From CALBPI01 sp942491885 (GTDB lineage: Bacteria; Pseudomonadota; Gammaproteobacteria; Steroidobacterales; Woeseiaceae): 64,000 nucleotides of DNA. Below are positions 43,908 through 51,884 of the stretch, one piece after another; positions within the stretch are counted from its first letter, which is position 1; every line of letters begins with the position of its first letter. The DNA is taken from positions 558,001 through 622,000 of the forward strand of contig CALOCQ010000002.1 of assembly GCA_942491885.1 (NCBI GenBank). Direction: 5' to 3'. A model generated the notes under the pieces. It was not told where the DNA came from. It saw only the letters and a program-made list of their open reading frames with translations, and ran no database searches. The translations under genes were made by a program, and so were the position numbers.

Positions 43908-45128
43908 CTATCGGCGAATGTTGATGACCGTCTGGGTCACCGTGTCGGCCGTCGAAATCATCTGTGCGTTCGCCTGGAAGTTTCGCTGCGCGGTAATCAT
44001 GTTGACCAGCTGCGCCGTGAGATCGACATTGGACGCTTCCAGTGCACCAGCCTGTATGAGACCAAAACGTGCCGTGCCGGCATCGCCGAGTGCGGCGTCA
44101 CCGGAATCGAATGACTCGGCCCAGTTGGTGTCACCGTCCTGCTGCAGACCCTGTGGGTTCACAAAACTCGCCAATGCAAGTTTGCCAAGCGGGTTCGACT
44201 GGCCGTTAGTGAACTGAGCGAAAATGACGCCGGTGGAGCTGACTTCCAGCCCGGTCAATCGCCCGGTCGTAAACCCGTCCTGTGTGACCGAGTTGACGCC
44301 GAAGGCATCGCCGAACTGCGTGGTGTCAACAAACCGCAGATCAAGGTCCAGAGCGCTCGCGCCGTTACCCGGGTCATAGGGTGGCAAGGACAACGCGCCG
44401 GCAGCAGGAACTGTCAGCAAGCCGTCGCTGCCGAATATCACAGGCTGGGCGACGCCAACCGTATTGCCATCGATGGTCGTTTGCACCGTCCACTCATTAT
44501 CGACCGGACCTTTAATGAAATATGACGTTGCGGTGTGCGCCGCGCCGAGCGAGTCGAAAATCGTAACCGCCGTCGTGAAGTTGAAGCTCGACGCATCGTT
44601 AGGGTCAAAAACCGGGTTGATCGGCTGCGTCGCATTGGCCGGCAGGTTAATACCGAACGAAATATTCTCGCTGGGCGAAGGCGGGTTGGAACCGGTATTC
44701 AGCTGCAGGTCGGTCAGGTTACCTGTGTTGAACAGGCCGTCGGCGCCGACCGGATACGACTGCACCCGCAGTCCGTTGGAGTTGACGACATAGCCGTCGC
44801 GGTCAACGCTGAAGTTACCGGCCCGCGTGTATAAACGGGAGCCGTTGTCGCTGAGGACGAAAAATCCTTCGCCCGAAATGGCGAGATCGAGACTGTTCTC
44901 GGTGAAATCGATGTTGCCCTGGGTGAACTGCTGCGAGATGTCCGACAGGCGAACGCCACTGCCGGCCGCGCTGGAGCTTACGCTCTGCGCCCCGACCGCG
45001 AAAACTTCGGCGAACTGCGCCCGCGACTCCTTGAAGCCCGTCGTGTTGACGTTGGCGATATTGTTGGCGGTAACACCAAGATCGGCCGAGGCGGCGTTCA
45101 GGCCGCTGAGTGCGATACGAAATGGCAT
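43908..45128 (-). CDS. flgE: flagellar hook protein FlgE
   Basis: 406 residues. It begins MPFRIALSGLNAASADLGVT with NNIANVNTTGFKESRAQFAE, contains a FlgE-specific middle region (NFTTAVTIFDSLGAAHTATS) and ends LVNMITAQRNFQANAQMIST. It polymerises into the hook. The length is normal. Confidence 0.95.
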   Translation of the reverse strand: MPFRIALSGLNAASADLGVTANNIANVNTTGFKESRAQFAEVFAVGAQSVSSSAAGSGVRLSDISQQFTQGNIDFTENSLDLAISGEGFFVLSDNGSRLYTRAGNFSVDRDGYVVNSNGLRVQSYPVGADGLFNTGNLTDLQLNTGSNPPSPSENISFGINLPANATQPINPVFDPNDASSFNFTTAVTIFDSLGAAHTATSYFIKGPVDNEWTVQTTIDGNTVGVAQPVIFGSDGLLTVPAAGALSLPPYDPGNGASALDLDLRFVDTTQFGDAFGVNSVTQDGFTTGRLTGLEVSSTGVIFAQFTNGQSNPLGKLALASFVNPQGLQQDGDTNWAESFDSGDAALGDAGTARFGLIQAGALEASNVDLTAQLVNMITAQRNFQANAQMISTADTVTQTVINIRR

Positions 45129-45159
45129 AGTCTTTTTCTCCGGATACTAAAACAAATGA

Positions 45160-45834
45160 TCAAAAAATCTGGCGAACCTGGGACAGCGAAAACGCGCCCA
45201 GCATGTCGCTGTTAATCGTGACGCCCTCACCGTTGCGGCCCAGCGTGACGCTGCCGACGTTGGTGCGAATCAGGGTCGGCACACTCTCCACCTGGTCGCC
45301 GCGGGATACCCGCGCGGCGAACTGATAAATACCCGGCGCGGCTACTTCTCCGCCGGCATCACGCCCGTCCCAACTGAAACCGGCCGTTCCGGTCTGCTGC
45401 ACGCCGAGCTCGATCGTGCGTATCAACTGGCCGCTGGCGTCGAGGACATCGACACTGACATTGCCGCTGGCGCTATCGAGGTCGACCGCGCCGCTGACCG
45501 GCTGTCCGTCGCCCGTTGTTCTGACAAGTTCGGAACTCACCAGCATGTCTTTGCCGACCAGCGTTGACGCCTGCAGCGCCTGATCGGAATAGACCGTGTT
45601 GCCGAAGTTGTTGAATGCCGTCTGCAGCTCTTCAACACCGCTGGCGGTACTGAACTGTGCAAGCTGGCTAAGGAACTCACCGTTTTCCATCGGCTCAAAC
45701 GGGTCCTGGTTTTTGAACTGCGCCAGCATCAGCTCGAGGAACTGATCCTGACCGACGCTTTGCGTCTGTGGCCCGGTCGCCTGCTGGGCGAGCCCGAGAT
45801 TTTGCAGCTGTCCGAATGTGTCAAGTTGATTCAT
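45160..45834 (-). CDS. flgD: flagellar hook cap protein FlgD
   Basis: 224 residues. The N-terminal region QFLELMLAQFKNQDPFEPME is the FlgD signature; the rest contains FlgD-Ig and tudor-like parts (WDGRDAGGEVAAPGIYQFAA). It caps the growing hook. It is 16 bases downstream of flgC. Confidence 0.95.
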   Translation of the reverse strand: MNQLDTFGQLQNLGLAQQATGPQTQSVGQDQFLELMLAQFKNQDPFEPMENGEFLSQLAQFSTASGVEELQTAFNNFGNTVYSDQALQASTLVGKDMLVSSELVRTTGDGQPVSGAVDLDSASGNVSVDVLDASGQLIRTIELGVQQTGTAGFSWDGRDAGGEVAAPGIYQFAARVSRGDQVESVPTLIRTNVGSVTLGRNGEGVTINSDMLGAFSLSQVRQIF

Positions 45835-45850
45835 TGTGATTCCCTAAAGA

Positions 45851-46276
45851 TCAGGACCGACCCATCGACAGTGTCTGGATGAGTAGTTCCTTGGTGGTAT
45901 TCATGATTTCTACGCTCGACTGATAGGAGCGCGAGGCGGACAGCATGTTGACCATTTCCTCAACGGTGTTGACGTTGCTGACGTAGACATTGCCGTCGGC
46001 ATCGGCATCCGGATGATCCGGTGAATAGCGTTGCTGCAATGGCGCCTGGCTTTCGATAATCCCTTTGACGCGCACACCGACAGACGCTGCCTCGTTCTCG
46101 AGCGCCTGACCGAAGTTCGGTTGCGCCGTGAATACGGGCTGGCGTGCGCGATAGACCTTCGAGGGGTCACCGCTGACGCTGTCAGCGTTCGCGAGGTTGC
46201 TCGCGGTGGTATTCAGTCGTGTCGACTGCGCGGCCATCGATGAGCCCGCGATATCAAATACTTTATTCAGAGACAT
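45851..46276 (-). CDS. flgC: flagellar proximal rod protein FlgC
   Basis: 141 residues. SLNKVFDIAGSSMAAQSTRL at the start and VNTVEEMVNMLSASRSYQSS near the end are typical of FlgC. The ATG overlaps the flgB stop by one base. It is a proximal rod subunit. Confidence 0.95.
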   Translation of the reverse strand: MSLNKVFDIAGSSMAAQSTRLNTTASNLANADSVSGDPSKVYRARQPVFTAQPNFGQALENEAASVGVRVKGIIESQAPLQQRYSPDHPDADADGNVYVSNVNTVEEMVNMLSASRSYQSSVEIMNTTKELLIQTLSMGRS

Positions 46277-46668
46277 TAGTTACCTCCCTTGATCGCAAGC
46301 TGCAGCCCGGAGATCTTGCGGTTCAGAAAACTGAGGCTGGCCTGATAGCCAACAACGTTGTCGGCATAGGCGGCCTGCTCGATGTCGGCCTCAACGGTAT
46401 TGCCATCCACCGAAGGCTGCGTCGGTATGCGGTAGGCAAGTGCTTCGCGGGTGCTTATCGGGTCGCCAGCGACATCCATGTGCTGGCTATGGGTTTTGGT
46501 CATCGTCATGCCACCGTTAGTCTCGGCCCGCATGGCAGCGCGAAAATCAAAGTCGCGAGCCTTATATCCGGGCGTATCCACATTGGCGATGTTGCTGGCA
46601 AGCACCTCGTTGCGCTGGGCGCGTAGTGCCAGAGCCTGTGCATGATTACCGAATGGCTTGATGTTCAT
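46276..46668 (-). CDS. flgB: flagellar proximal rod protein FlgB
   Basis: 130 residues. QRNEVLASNIANVDTPGYKA is the FlgB signature and the C-terminus YQASLSFLNRKISGLQLAIK fits. AGGA eight bases before the ATG at 46668 supports this start over the longer frame to 46713. It is the first gene of the rod-hook-ring operon. Confidence 0.95.
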   Translation of the reverse strand: MNIKPFGNHAQALALRAQRNEVLASNIANVDTPGYKARDFDFRAAMRAETNGGMTMTKTHSQHMDVAGDPISTREALAYRIPTQPSVDGNTVEADIEQAAYADNVVGYQASLSFLNRKISGLQLAIKGGN

Positions 46669-46723
46669 AACGTTCGTCCTTGTCCGCGATACAGGCAAAA
46701 ATATTGCCGTCACGGAGAAGTTA

Positions 46724-46738
46724 GCAAACGTCGTGCCA
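46724..46738 (-). promoter_or_regulatory. sigma-54 promoter of the flgB operon
   Basis: Minus strand TGGCAC-N5-TTGC with GG-N10-GC spacing, a full consensus match. The predicted start is near 46712, 44 bases before flgB. It shares its sequence almost base for base with the fliL promoter. Confidence 0.87.
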
Positions 46739-46881
46739 GAACTTCACAAGCTATTGTTTTAAATACTACTTTTTTAACCTCGCCAAATTGTCGGCGTATT
46801 TCCCGGCAAGCAACAACCGAATTTCGCCGCGGCGACAGAGGCGAAACGTCAATTCACCGTCACATTTGCCTGCATTTTTGG

Positions 46882-46899
46882 TTGGCACAGGAATTGCAA
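46882..46899 (+). promoter_or_regulatory. sigma-54 promoter of flgA
   Basis: TTGGCACAGGAATTGCAA: a full -24/-12 match with GG-N10-GC spacing. The expected start is near 46909, giving an 81-base leader before flgA. Confidence 0.87.
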
Positions 46900-46989
46900 T
46901 TTCCCTCACGGGGCCTGTTTGGATTTCGTCGGCTGCAACACTGCCGACCCGACGACAGACAGCTAACCAATTGTTTTTACGGATATAAA

Positions 46990-47748
46990 ATGACCACTAA
47001 GCACAGTATTTCAAATCGCAGAAAATCATCTGATGCCAATTTCTTGACGTTGTGGCTCGGCGTGCTCGTGGTAACCGGCAGTTTCTTGCCGCTATCGGCG
47101 AGCGCTGAGTGGCAGCCGCCCGCGGATATCGCGAGCGCCGCCACAAGCTTTATTATTAGTGCACGTCAGCTTGACCCTGAACGCCATAGCGTCAAGGCAC
47201 AGGCGCCGGATGCACGCCTGCGGCTCATTAAATGCAACAAGCCGCTGGAGGCAGAGGTTCTGTCGGCGCGGCGACAGTCGTCGCGCGTAACGGTCAAAGT
47301 CTCTTGTAATGGCACGAATCCGTGGAAGGTCTATGTGCCTGTGCAGATCGCCAGCTATTCGGATGTGGTTGTCGCGCGTCGCAGCCTGCCACGCGGTCAT
47401 ATTCTTAGTGCAGCGGATATTTCGTTACGGCGGGATAATGTTACGCATCACTCGGCCGGCTATCTGATCACCCTGCAATCAGCAATCGGCAGCGTCCTGC
47501 GCCAGTCGGTAACCGCAGGTGCGGTACTGACGCCAGGCCAGCTCAAGCAGAATAACGCGGTAGAACGCGGGCAAGCGGTCACGCTGGTTGCCGAACAACA
47601 CGGCATCTCGATCAGAATGGCCGGCGTTGCCATGGACAGCGGCCCGCTGGGCGCAAGGATCACGGCAAAAAACGCGAACTCCGGTACGATTGTTGAGGGC
47701 ACCGTCCTGGCCAATGCCGAGATTCGCGTCACCGGGCGGATGAGATGA
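46990..47748 (+). CDS. flgA: flagellar P-ring chaperone FlgA
   Basis: 252 residues with a signal peptide (about 20-40, ending SASA). The FlgA/SAF-type C-terminal region includes VVVARRSLPRGHILSAADI, GSVLRQSVTAGAVLTPGQL and NANSGTIVEGTVLANAEIRV. It helps FlgI assemble in the periplasm. The ATG at 46990 is chosen because the longer frame lacks protein character. It diverges from flgB. Confidence 0.93.
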   Translation: MTTKHSISNRRKSSDANFLTLWLGVLVVTGSFLPLSASAEWQPPADIASAATSFIISARQLDPERHSVKAQAPDARLRLIKCNKPLEAEVLSARRQSSRVTVKVSCNGTNPWKVYVPVQIASYSDVVVARRSLPRGHILSAADISLRRDNVTHHSAGYLITLQSAIGSVLRQSVTAGAVLTPGQLKQNNAVERGQAVTLVAEQHGISIRMAGVAMDSGPLGARITAKNANSGTIVEGTVLANAEIRVTGRMR

Positions 47749-47853
47749 GCATTGCAACTTCACATAATCCGCTGTTTCTAAAGTACTATTTTTCGAAGCG
47801 CTTGCTCAGGGGCGGGATCGCCGCCAAACAACGCTTTTTTTCACAGACCGGGC

Positions 47854-47880
47854 TAAAGAATACAAAGGTGCGGTCGCTAA
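47854..47880 (+). promoter_or_regulatory. sigma-28 promoter of flgMN
   Basis: TAAAGAAT, 11 bases, GTCGCTAA. It ends 37 bases before the flgM ATG. FliA control of flgM forms the usual feedback loop. Confidence 0.68.
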
Positions 47881-47916
47881 TACATCTAATGGAGATCAAC
47901 GTGAGGAATTCACAAG

Positions 47917-48231
47917 ATGGCTAACGAAATTGATGGTGTGTCCAAATCCGGCCTGCCGAAAATCTCTGACGTTACCGCAGCACGCCGCGTCGACGGTGAG
48001 AAGGCCAAAGGCGGCGAGCGTACAGCGTCCGAATCACGCGGCAACGATACCGTTGCACTGACCGATGGTGCCCGGCTAATGCAGCGGGTTGAATCTCAAC
48101 TGGCCGCGGCCGGCGAGACCGACCCTGCCCGCGTTGAGGCTATCAAGGCAGAAATCGCCAGCGGCGACTACCAGATCGATGATCGCGAGATCGCGGACAA
48201 GATCCTGCGTAGCGATCGCGAACGCGGCTAA
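47917..48231 (+). CDS. flgM: anti-sigma-28 factor FlgM
   Basis: A 104-residue, low-complexity N-terminus followed by the FlgM domain: VALTDGARLMQRVESQLAAA and VEAIKAEIASGDYQIDDREI, then ADKILRSDRE. The domain sequesters FliA until FlgM is exported through the finished hook. flgN follows after five bases. Confidence 0.94.
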   Translation: MANEIDGVSKSGLPKISDVTAARRVDGEKAKGGERTASESRGNDTVALTDGARLMQRVESQLAAAGETDPARVEAIKAEIASGDYQIDDREIADKILRSDRERG

Positions 48232-48236
48232 TCGTA

Positions 48237-48728
48237 ATGAATGATGATGCGCGCCAGCAGAGATTCCAGCGAACGCACGCGTTGCTAACGGCGACCGTGC
48301 GTTCATGCGAACGCCTGTTAACCGCTTTGTTGGACGCGCGCGGCGCGCTCACCAGTAACGATATTGCCGCGTTAAACGGCGCTGTCAGTCGCAAGAAAAT
48401 ACATCTTGCCGACCTCGAGTCACACGAGAAACAACGCAAGTCGCTGTTGGCCGCATGCCGGCACAAGGACGACCTGGTATCGATGCAGCGTTTTATCGAT
48501 GACAACGATAGCGGGAAACAGCTGACCGAGTTGTGGGCGCGCACGATTGAGTTGTTGGGCAAGTGCCGCAACGCCAACCGCACCAACGGCGCCATTATCG
48601 CTGCACAGCAACGCCAGCGCGGCGAGGCAATGGCGGTCATTCGCCAGGAACAACCCGAACCCGAGACTTACGGTCCGGCAGGCAAGACAGAAACCACCGG
48701 GCAATACCGCGCGCTGGCCGAAGTCTGA
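48237..48728 (+). CDS. flgN: flagellar export chaperone FlgN
   Basis: A 163-residue helical protein. CERLLTALLDARGALTSNDI and the Asn-rich NANRTNGAIIAAQQRQRGEA followed by TYGPAGKT match the FlgN family. It escorts FlgK and FlgL to the export gate. It lies between flgM and the CsrA-like gene. Confidence 0.88.
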   Translation: MNDDARQQRFQRTHALLTATVRSCERLLTALLDARGALTSNDIAALNGAVSRKKIHLADLESHEKQRKSLLAACRHKDDLVSMQRFIDDNDSGKQLTELWARTIELLGKCRNANRTNGAIIAAQQRQRGEAMAVIRQEQPEPETYGPAGKTETTGQYRALAEV

Positions 48729-48766
48729 GCACATCATTCAGCATCATCAATGACAAGGAGTAAGTC

Positions 48767-48982
48767 ATGTTGATCGTTAGCCGGCGTAATGCCGAGTCCA
48801 TATTGATCGAGCCAGCGGAAGGCATTGATCCGGCCACCCCGGTAGGCGAGGTGTTCGGCGATGGGCCCATTCAGATTACGATTTTCTCAGGCGCCGGCCA
48901 CCGGGTAAAAATGGGCGTTGATGCGCCAAGCGCTTTGTCGATCTGGCGCAAAGACGCCAAGCCCGATGCCGAAGCAGTCTGA
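48767..48982 (+). CDS. CsrA/RsmA-family protein with an enlarged first loop
   Basis: 71 residues. The start MLIVSRRNAESILI and the end VKMGVDAPSALSIWRKD line up with the first and third strands and the C-terminal region of CsrA, including the Arg that contacts RNA (WRKD). Between the first and second strands lie about 20 residues (EPAEGIDPATPVGEVFGDGP) where CsrA has only three or four. Leu-4 is Val. RNA binding is likely but unproven. AAGGAG seven bases upstream also forms ACAAGGA, a CsrA-site core. It probably shares the flgMN transcript. Confidence 0.8.
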   Translation: MLIVSRRNAESILIEPAEGIDPATPVGEVFGDGPIQITIFSGAGHRVKMGVDAPSALSIWRKDAKPDAEAV

Positions 48983-49106
48983 AACCACCACGCCAAATCG
49001 GCCAGCGGCCGTCTGAAATAACCGCACGCTGAACCCTGCCAGCAGCCGTCTGTCTGCCCGGAACTCATCAAAAATAGAATTTGTCGCGCCCTGACAGCGC
49101 GCTGCT

Positions 49107-49877
49107 TCAAACCAGCTTCAGGTGCGAAGCCCTTGCGGTTGTGCCAATCTGGTCGGCCAGCTCGTCACCAGACACGGCATCCTGCGGTGCAGGTGGCAAC
49201 GTCACCGCTACGCAAAAACCATCGCTATGCGGTCTGATTGATATGCGTCCGCTGGCCGCTTCCAGCTCACGTTTGCAGATCGAAAGCCCGAGCCCCGCGG
49301 CACCGGCCTTACCACTCAGCTTGATGAACGGCTCCAACACACGGTCAGCGGTTCCGGCCGGCAGGCCGGGACCATTATCCTGCATGTGCAGAAGTATTCC
49401 CGCATCACGCGTGCGGGCGACATCGACTGAGATGACCATCGAGTGCGGCGCATCGTGATGCACCAGCGCATTGCCGAGTAGCTCACGCAATACCGTACGC
49501 GTCAACGTCAGATCACCAACGATTGAATCGTGCGCTACGTTCAGGACCAGGCGCGCCGATGCTGGCGCCGACAACTTGCCGTATTCCGCTTGCAACACAT
49601 TGCTGATGCTGAATGTCTCCCACTGCAAAGGGCGTTGCCCGGCGCGATGGAAGCGAATCAGCTCGGCAACAAGGCGATCAAGATTCGCCAGCCGGACATC
49701 GAGCATGCCGATCGCGTGCATTGCCGCATCAGCATCCTCTCTCAATACGTCTTCCCTCGCGTATGCCGAGAGCTGGCGTGCCGAACGGATCAATGCAGAC
49801 ATATCGTGCGAGAGCACACGCGCGAACGACTGCATCTCACTGTGTTTGGTTTCGCTCAATCTTTGCTCCCAAGCCAT
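49107..49877 (-). CDS. soluble sensor histidine kinase
   Basis: 256 residues, without membrane or recognised sensor domain. The dimerisation helix carries FARVLSHDM with His at residue 24; the ATPase domain has N box LRELLGNALVHHDAP, G1 MQDNGPGLPAG and G2 GAAGLGLSICKRE. A PAS-less, receiver-less kinase like this needs a separate partner. The divergent gene at 50120 is the natural candidate. A sigma-28 promoter precedes it. Confidence 0.88.
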   Translation of the reverse strand: MAWEQRLSETKHSEMQSFARVLSHDMSALIRSARQLSAYAREDVLREDADAAMHAIGMLDVRLANLDRLVAELIRFHRAGQRPLQWETFSISNVLQAEYGKLSAPASARLVLNVAHDSIVGDLTLTRTVLRELLGNALVHHDAPHSMVISVDVARTRDAGILLHMQDNGPGLPAGTADRVLEPFIKLSGKAGAAGLGLSICKRELEAASGRISIRPHSDGFCVAVTLPPAPQDAVSGDELADQIGTTARASHLKLV

Positions 49878-49922
49878 TGACGGCGATGCTCCGCCGGACG
49901 GCTGTGGCAGCCGCTTCTTCTC

Positions 49923-49949
49923 TTAGCGACGCGACCCGAATTGACTTTA
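49923..49949 (-). promoter_or_regulatory. sigma-28 promoter of the soluble kinase gene
   Basis: Minus strand TAAAGTCA, 11 bases, GTCGCTAA, the same -10 element as flgM. The expected start is near 49916, about 39 bases before the ATG. Confidence 0.65.
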
Positions 49950-50036
49950 GCAGCGACGATTGGGTGATAGGTGAACCGGCGCGTCTTCAGAATTGACATA
50001 AGACTCGCGATTTACGCAATTGCGGATGCAAATCGC

Positions 50037-50063
50037 TAAAGAACGAGCTTTCAGCGCCGCTAA
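50037..50063 (+). promoter_or_regulatory. sigma-28 promoter of the HATPase-REC-REC-Hpt gene
   Basis: TAAAGAAC, 11 bases, GCCGCTAA. The start would be near 50070. Because the promoter is so close, a missing upstream HisKA domain cannot simply lie further 5'. Confidence 0.7.
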
Positions 50064-50119
50064 CCTGATCTACGGACGGTGAATTTCCACCAGATTGATC
50101 GTGCGTAACAAAGAAAACG

Positions 50120-51883
50120 GTGCCCAAGGCACCTTGGCAAGAAGGAACCTGGCCTGTGACGAACCGGATGCGAAGCCTGCATGAAACCATCGAGTCTACT
50201 GTTGAGCTCGCAGCCCATCGAATTTCCGATAAGGACGTCTCGCTGAACTGTCGCATCGATCCGGCGTGCCGGAATGTGTTTGCATTCAATCACTGGTGCA
50301 TGACACAGCTGGTGAACAACCTGTTGAGCAACGCATTGCAATACACGCAGTCCGGCTCGGTCAAGGTTGATGTCGATTGCGACGATTCGAACGGCATGGC
50401 AAATATTCGTATCAACATCACTGATACGGGTCCGGGCATCAGCGAGTCAGTTCAGAAAGTGATGTTCGCATCACCGGACCAGCGTGAACTGATGCCTGAC
50501 AATGAAAACGTCGGCTTCGGTGTCATCATTTCCCAGCAACTGTGCGAAATGATGGGGGCACAATTACAGGTTGAATCAAAGCCCGGCGAAGGCACCAGCG
50601 TGACCATCAGTGGCTCAATTGATCGTGCCAAGCCAGAGGGCAGTCCCAGTGGCACGGTTACCGATGCATTCAGAAACACCCAGGCGCTTGTTATTGACAC
50701 AGACTTATCCGCACGGCGACTACTGGAAGCGCACCTGCGCTCGTGGGGTATCCGGGTTCGCTCTGTTCTGGATGTCACGTCGGCGATCGCGCTGGTACAC
50801 GAAGCGGCTGCACGTGAACATTCCATCAGCATGGTCTTTATCAGCCAGGAAACCGCACCCGATGATGTGCGCTCCCTGATCGATGAGTTGCATCGCTGTA
50901 GCCAACATATCGATGCAATGATCGTTATGACCGGCTCGGACATTACAACAAGCAAGATGCACCTTGCCACGGGCGACCGATTCGGCGTGACACTTGGCTC
51001 GCCGGTTCGCCCCTCAGCGCTGTTTGATTGCGTTGCACAACACCCTTATGTGCAGTCACAGGCTCAAGCCGGTGATGATGTTGAGCCGCCACCGGTTGAT
51101 GCGGATAGAGAACGCCATGTACTGCTGGTCGAAGACAATATCGTCAACCAATGTGTCGCCAGCGAGATTCTGAAACGTATCGGTGTCAGTGTTGATATCG
51201 CCAACAACGGTCGTGAGGCGCTCGACAAGCTTTCAGTATCGACCTATGACTTTGTGTTCATGGACTGTCAGATGCCGGAGATGGACGGGTTTGAGGCCAC
51301 ACGCAGAATTCGCCAGCGAGAATCATTACAGAGCCTGCCAGTCGTTGCGCTGACCGCCAATGCGCTGTCCGGTGACCGGCAAAGCTGCCTGGATGCCGGC
51401 ATGAGCGACTATCTTACGAAGCCGTTCACGCGGGATCAGCTCGAAACCATGCTCAACAAGTGGACCAGGGGCGGCACCGTTGTGGCTACCAAAGCACCTG
51501 ACGGCACGTCAGAATTTGCCGCTATCCAACTGGTCGACGACAGCGCACTGAATGAAATCCGTATGCTCGATGTGGATGGCGAGTCATCAATTTTCGAAGA
51601 AATCATCAGCGAATACATGATGTCGTCAAAAGCGTTGGTTCGCGATATCGATGCTGCCGTGGCCGCGAAAGCGCCGGATGAGGTGGCACGTTGTGCACAC
51701 GCACTAAAGTCGAGCAGCGCCGCCGTCGGCCTGAAGTTCTTCGCCGACCAATGCGCCGAGCTCGAGAAACTCGGCATGGCTGCGCAGACCGATAAGATTG
51801 CCGAATTGTGGCCGCAGGCGGAACACTGTTTCCGGCGCTCAGTTGATTGCCTGGCTGGCACCAGCAAGCGAAGAGTTGCCTGA
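50120..51883 (+). CDS. HATPase-REC-REC-Hpt signalling protein lacking HisKA
   Basis: 587 residues from a GTG (GTG 50156 or ATG 50168 are alternatives). An HK-type ATPase domain comes first (about 30-175; N box QLVNNLLSNALQYT, G1 ITDTGPGI, weak G2 NVGFGVII). A degenerate receiver follows (about 185-315; Asp site reads VFISQET). Then comes a good receiver (about 333-450; VLLVEDN, VFMDCQMPEMDG, LTKPF) and an Hpt domain (CAHALKSSSAAVG). The HisKA/H-box expected before the ATPase is absent in any frame near the start. It precedes a GGDEF-EAL gene by one base. Confidence 0.85.
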   Translation: MPKAPWQEGTWPVTNRMRSLHETIESTVELAAHRISDKDVSLNCRIDPACRNVFAFNHWCMTQLVNNLLSNALQYTQSGSVKVDVDCDDSNGMANIRINITDTGPGISESVQKVMFASPDQRELMPDNENVGFGVIISQQLCEMMGAQLQVESKPGEGTSVTISGSIDRAKPEGSPSGTVTDAFRNTQALVIDTDLSARRLLEAHLRSWGIRVRSVLDVTSAIALVHEAAAREHSISMVFISQETAPDDVRSLIDELHRCSQHIDAMIVMTGSDITTSKMHLATGDRFGVTLGSPVRPSALFDCVAQHPYVQSQAQAGDDVEPPPVDADRERHVLLVEDNIVNQCVASEILKRIGVSVDIANNGREALDKLSVSTYDFVFMDCQMPEMDGFEATRRIRQRESLQSLPVVALTANALSGDRQSCLDAGMSDYLTKPFTRDQLETMLNKWTRGGTVVATKAPDGTSEFAAIQLVDDSALNEIRMLDVDGESSIFEEIISEYMMSSKALVRDIDAAVAAKAPDEVARCAHALKSSSAAVGLKFFADQCAELEKLGMAAQTDKIAELWPQAEHCFRRSVDCLAGTSKRRVA

Positions 51884-51884
51884 T

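Larger units (their letters stand above)
46669..46989 (+). other. flgB-flgA divergent regulatory region
   Basis: 321 bases without a convincing gene. It holds two sigma-54 promoters pointing outward (46724-46738 for flgB; 46882-46899 for flgA) about 145 bases apart. The DNA between them includes an AT-rich part (about 46752-46780). A FleQ/FleR activator site between the two promoters is plausible but not identified. An open frame from 46642 crosses the region into flgA; it has no protein-like features before 46990. Confidence 0.75.

Noticed and set aside
46642..46989. Long in-frame extension of flgA
   Set aside because: It crosses two sigma-54 promoters and the flgB start region; the signal peptide begins at 46990.
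47779..47805. TAAAGTAC with a possible -10 further upstream of flgM
   Set aside because: The second element (GCGCTTGC) does not match; the site at 47854 is clearly better.
48983..49106. Repeated GCCGTCTG motif and small GGCC hairpin after the CsrA-like gene
   Set aside because: Only two short copies, with no T-run; too weak to call a repeat family or terminator.
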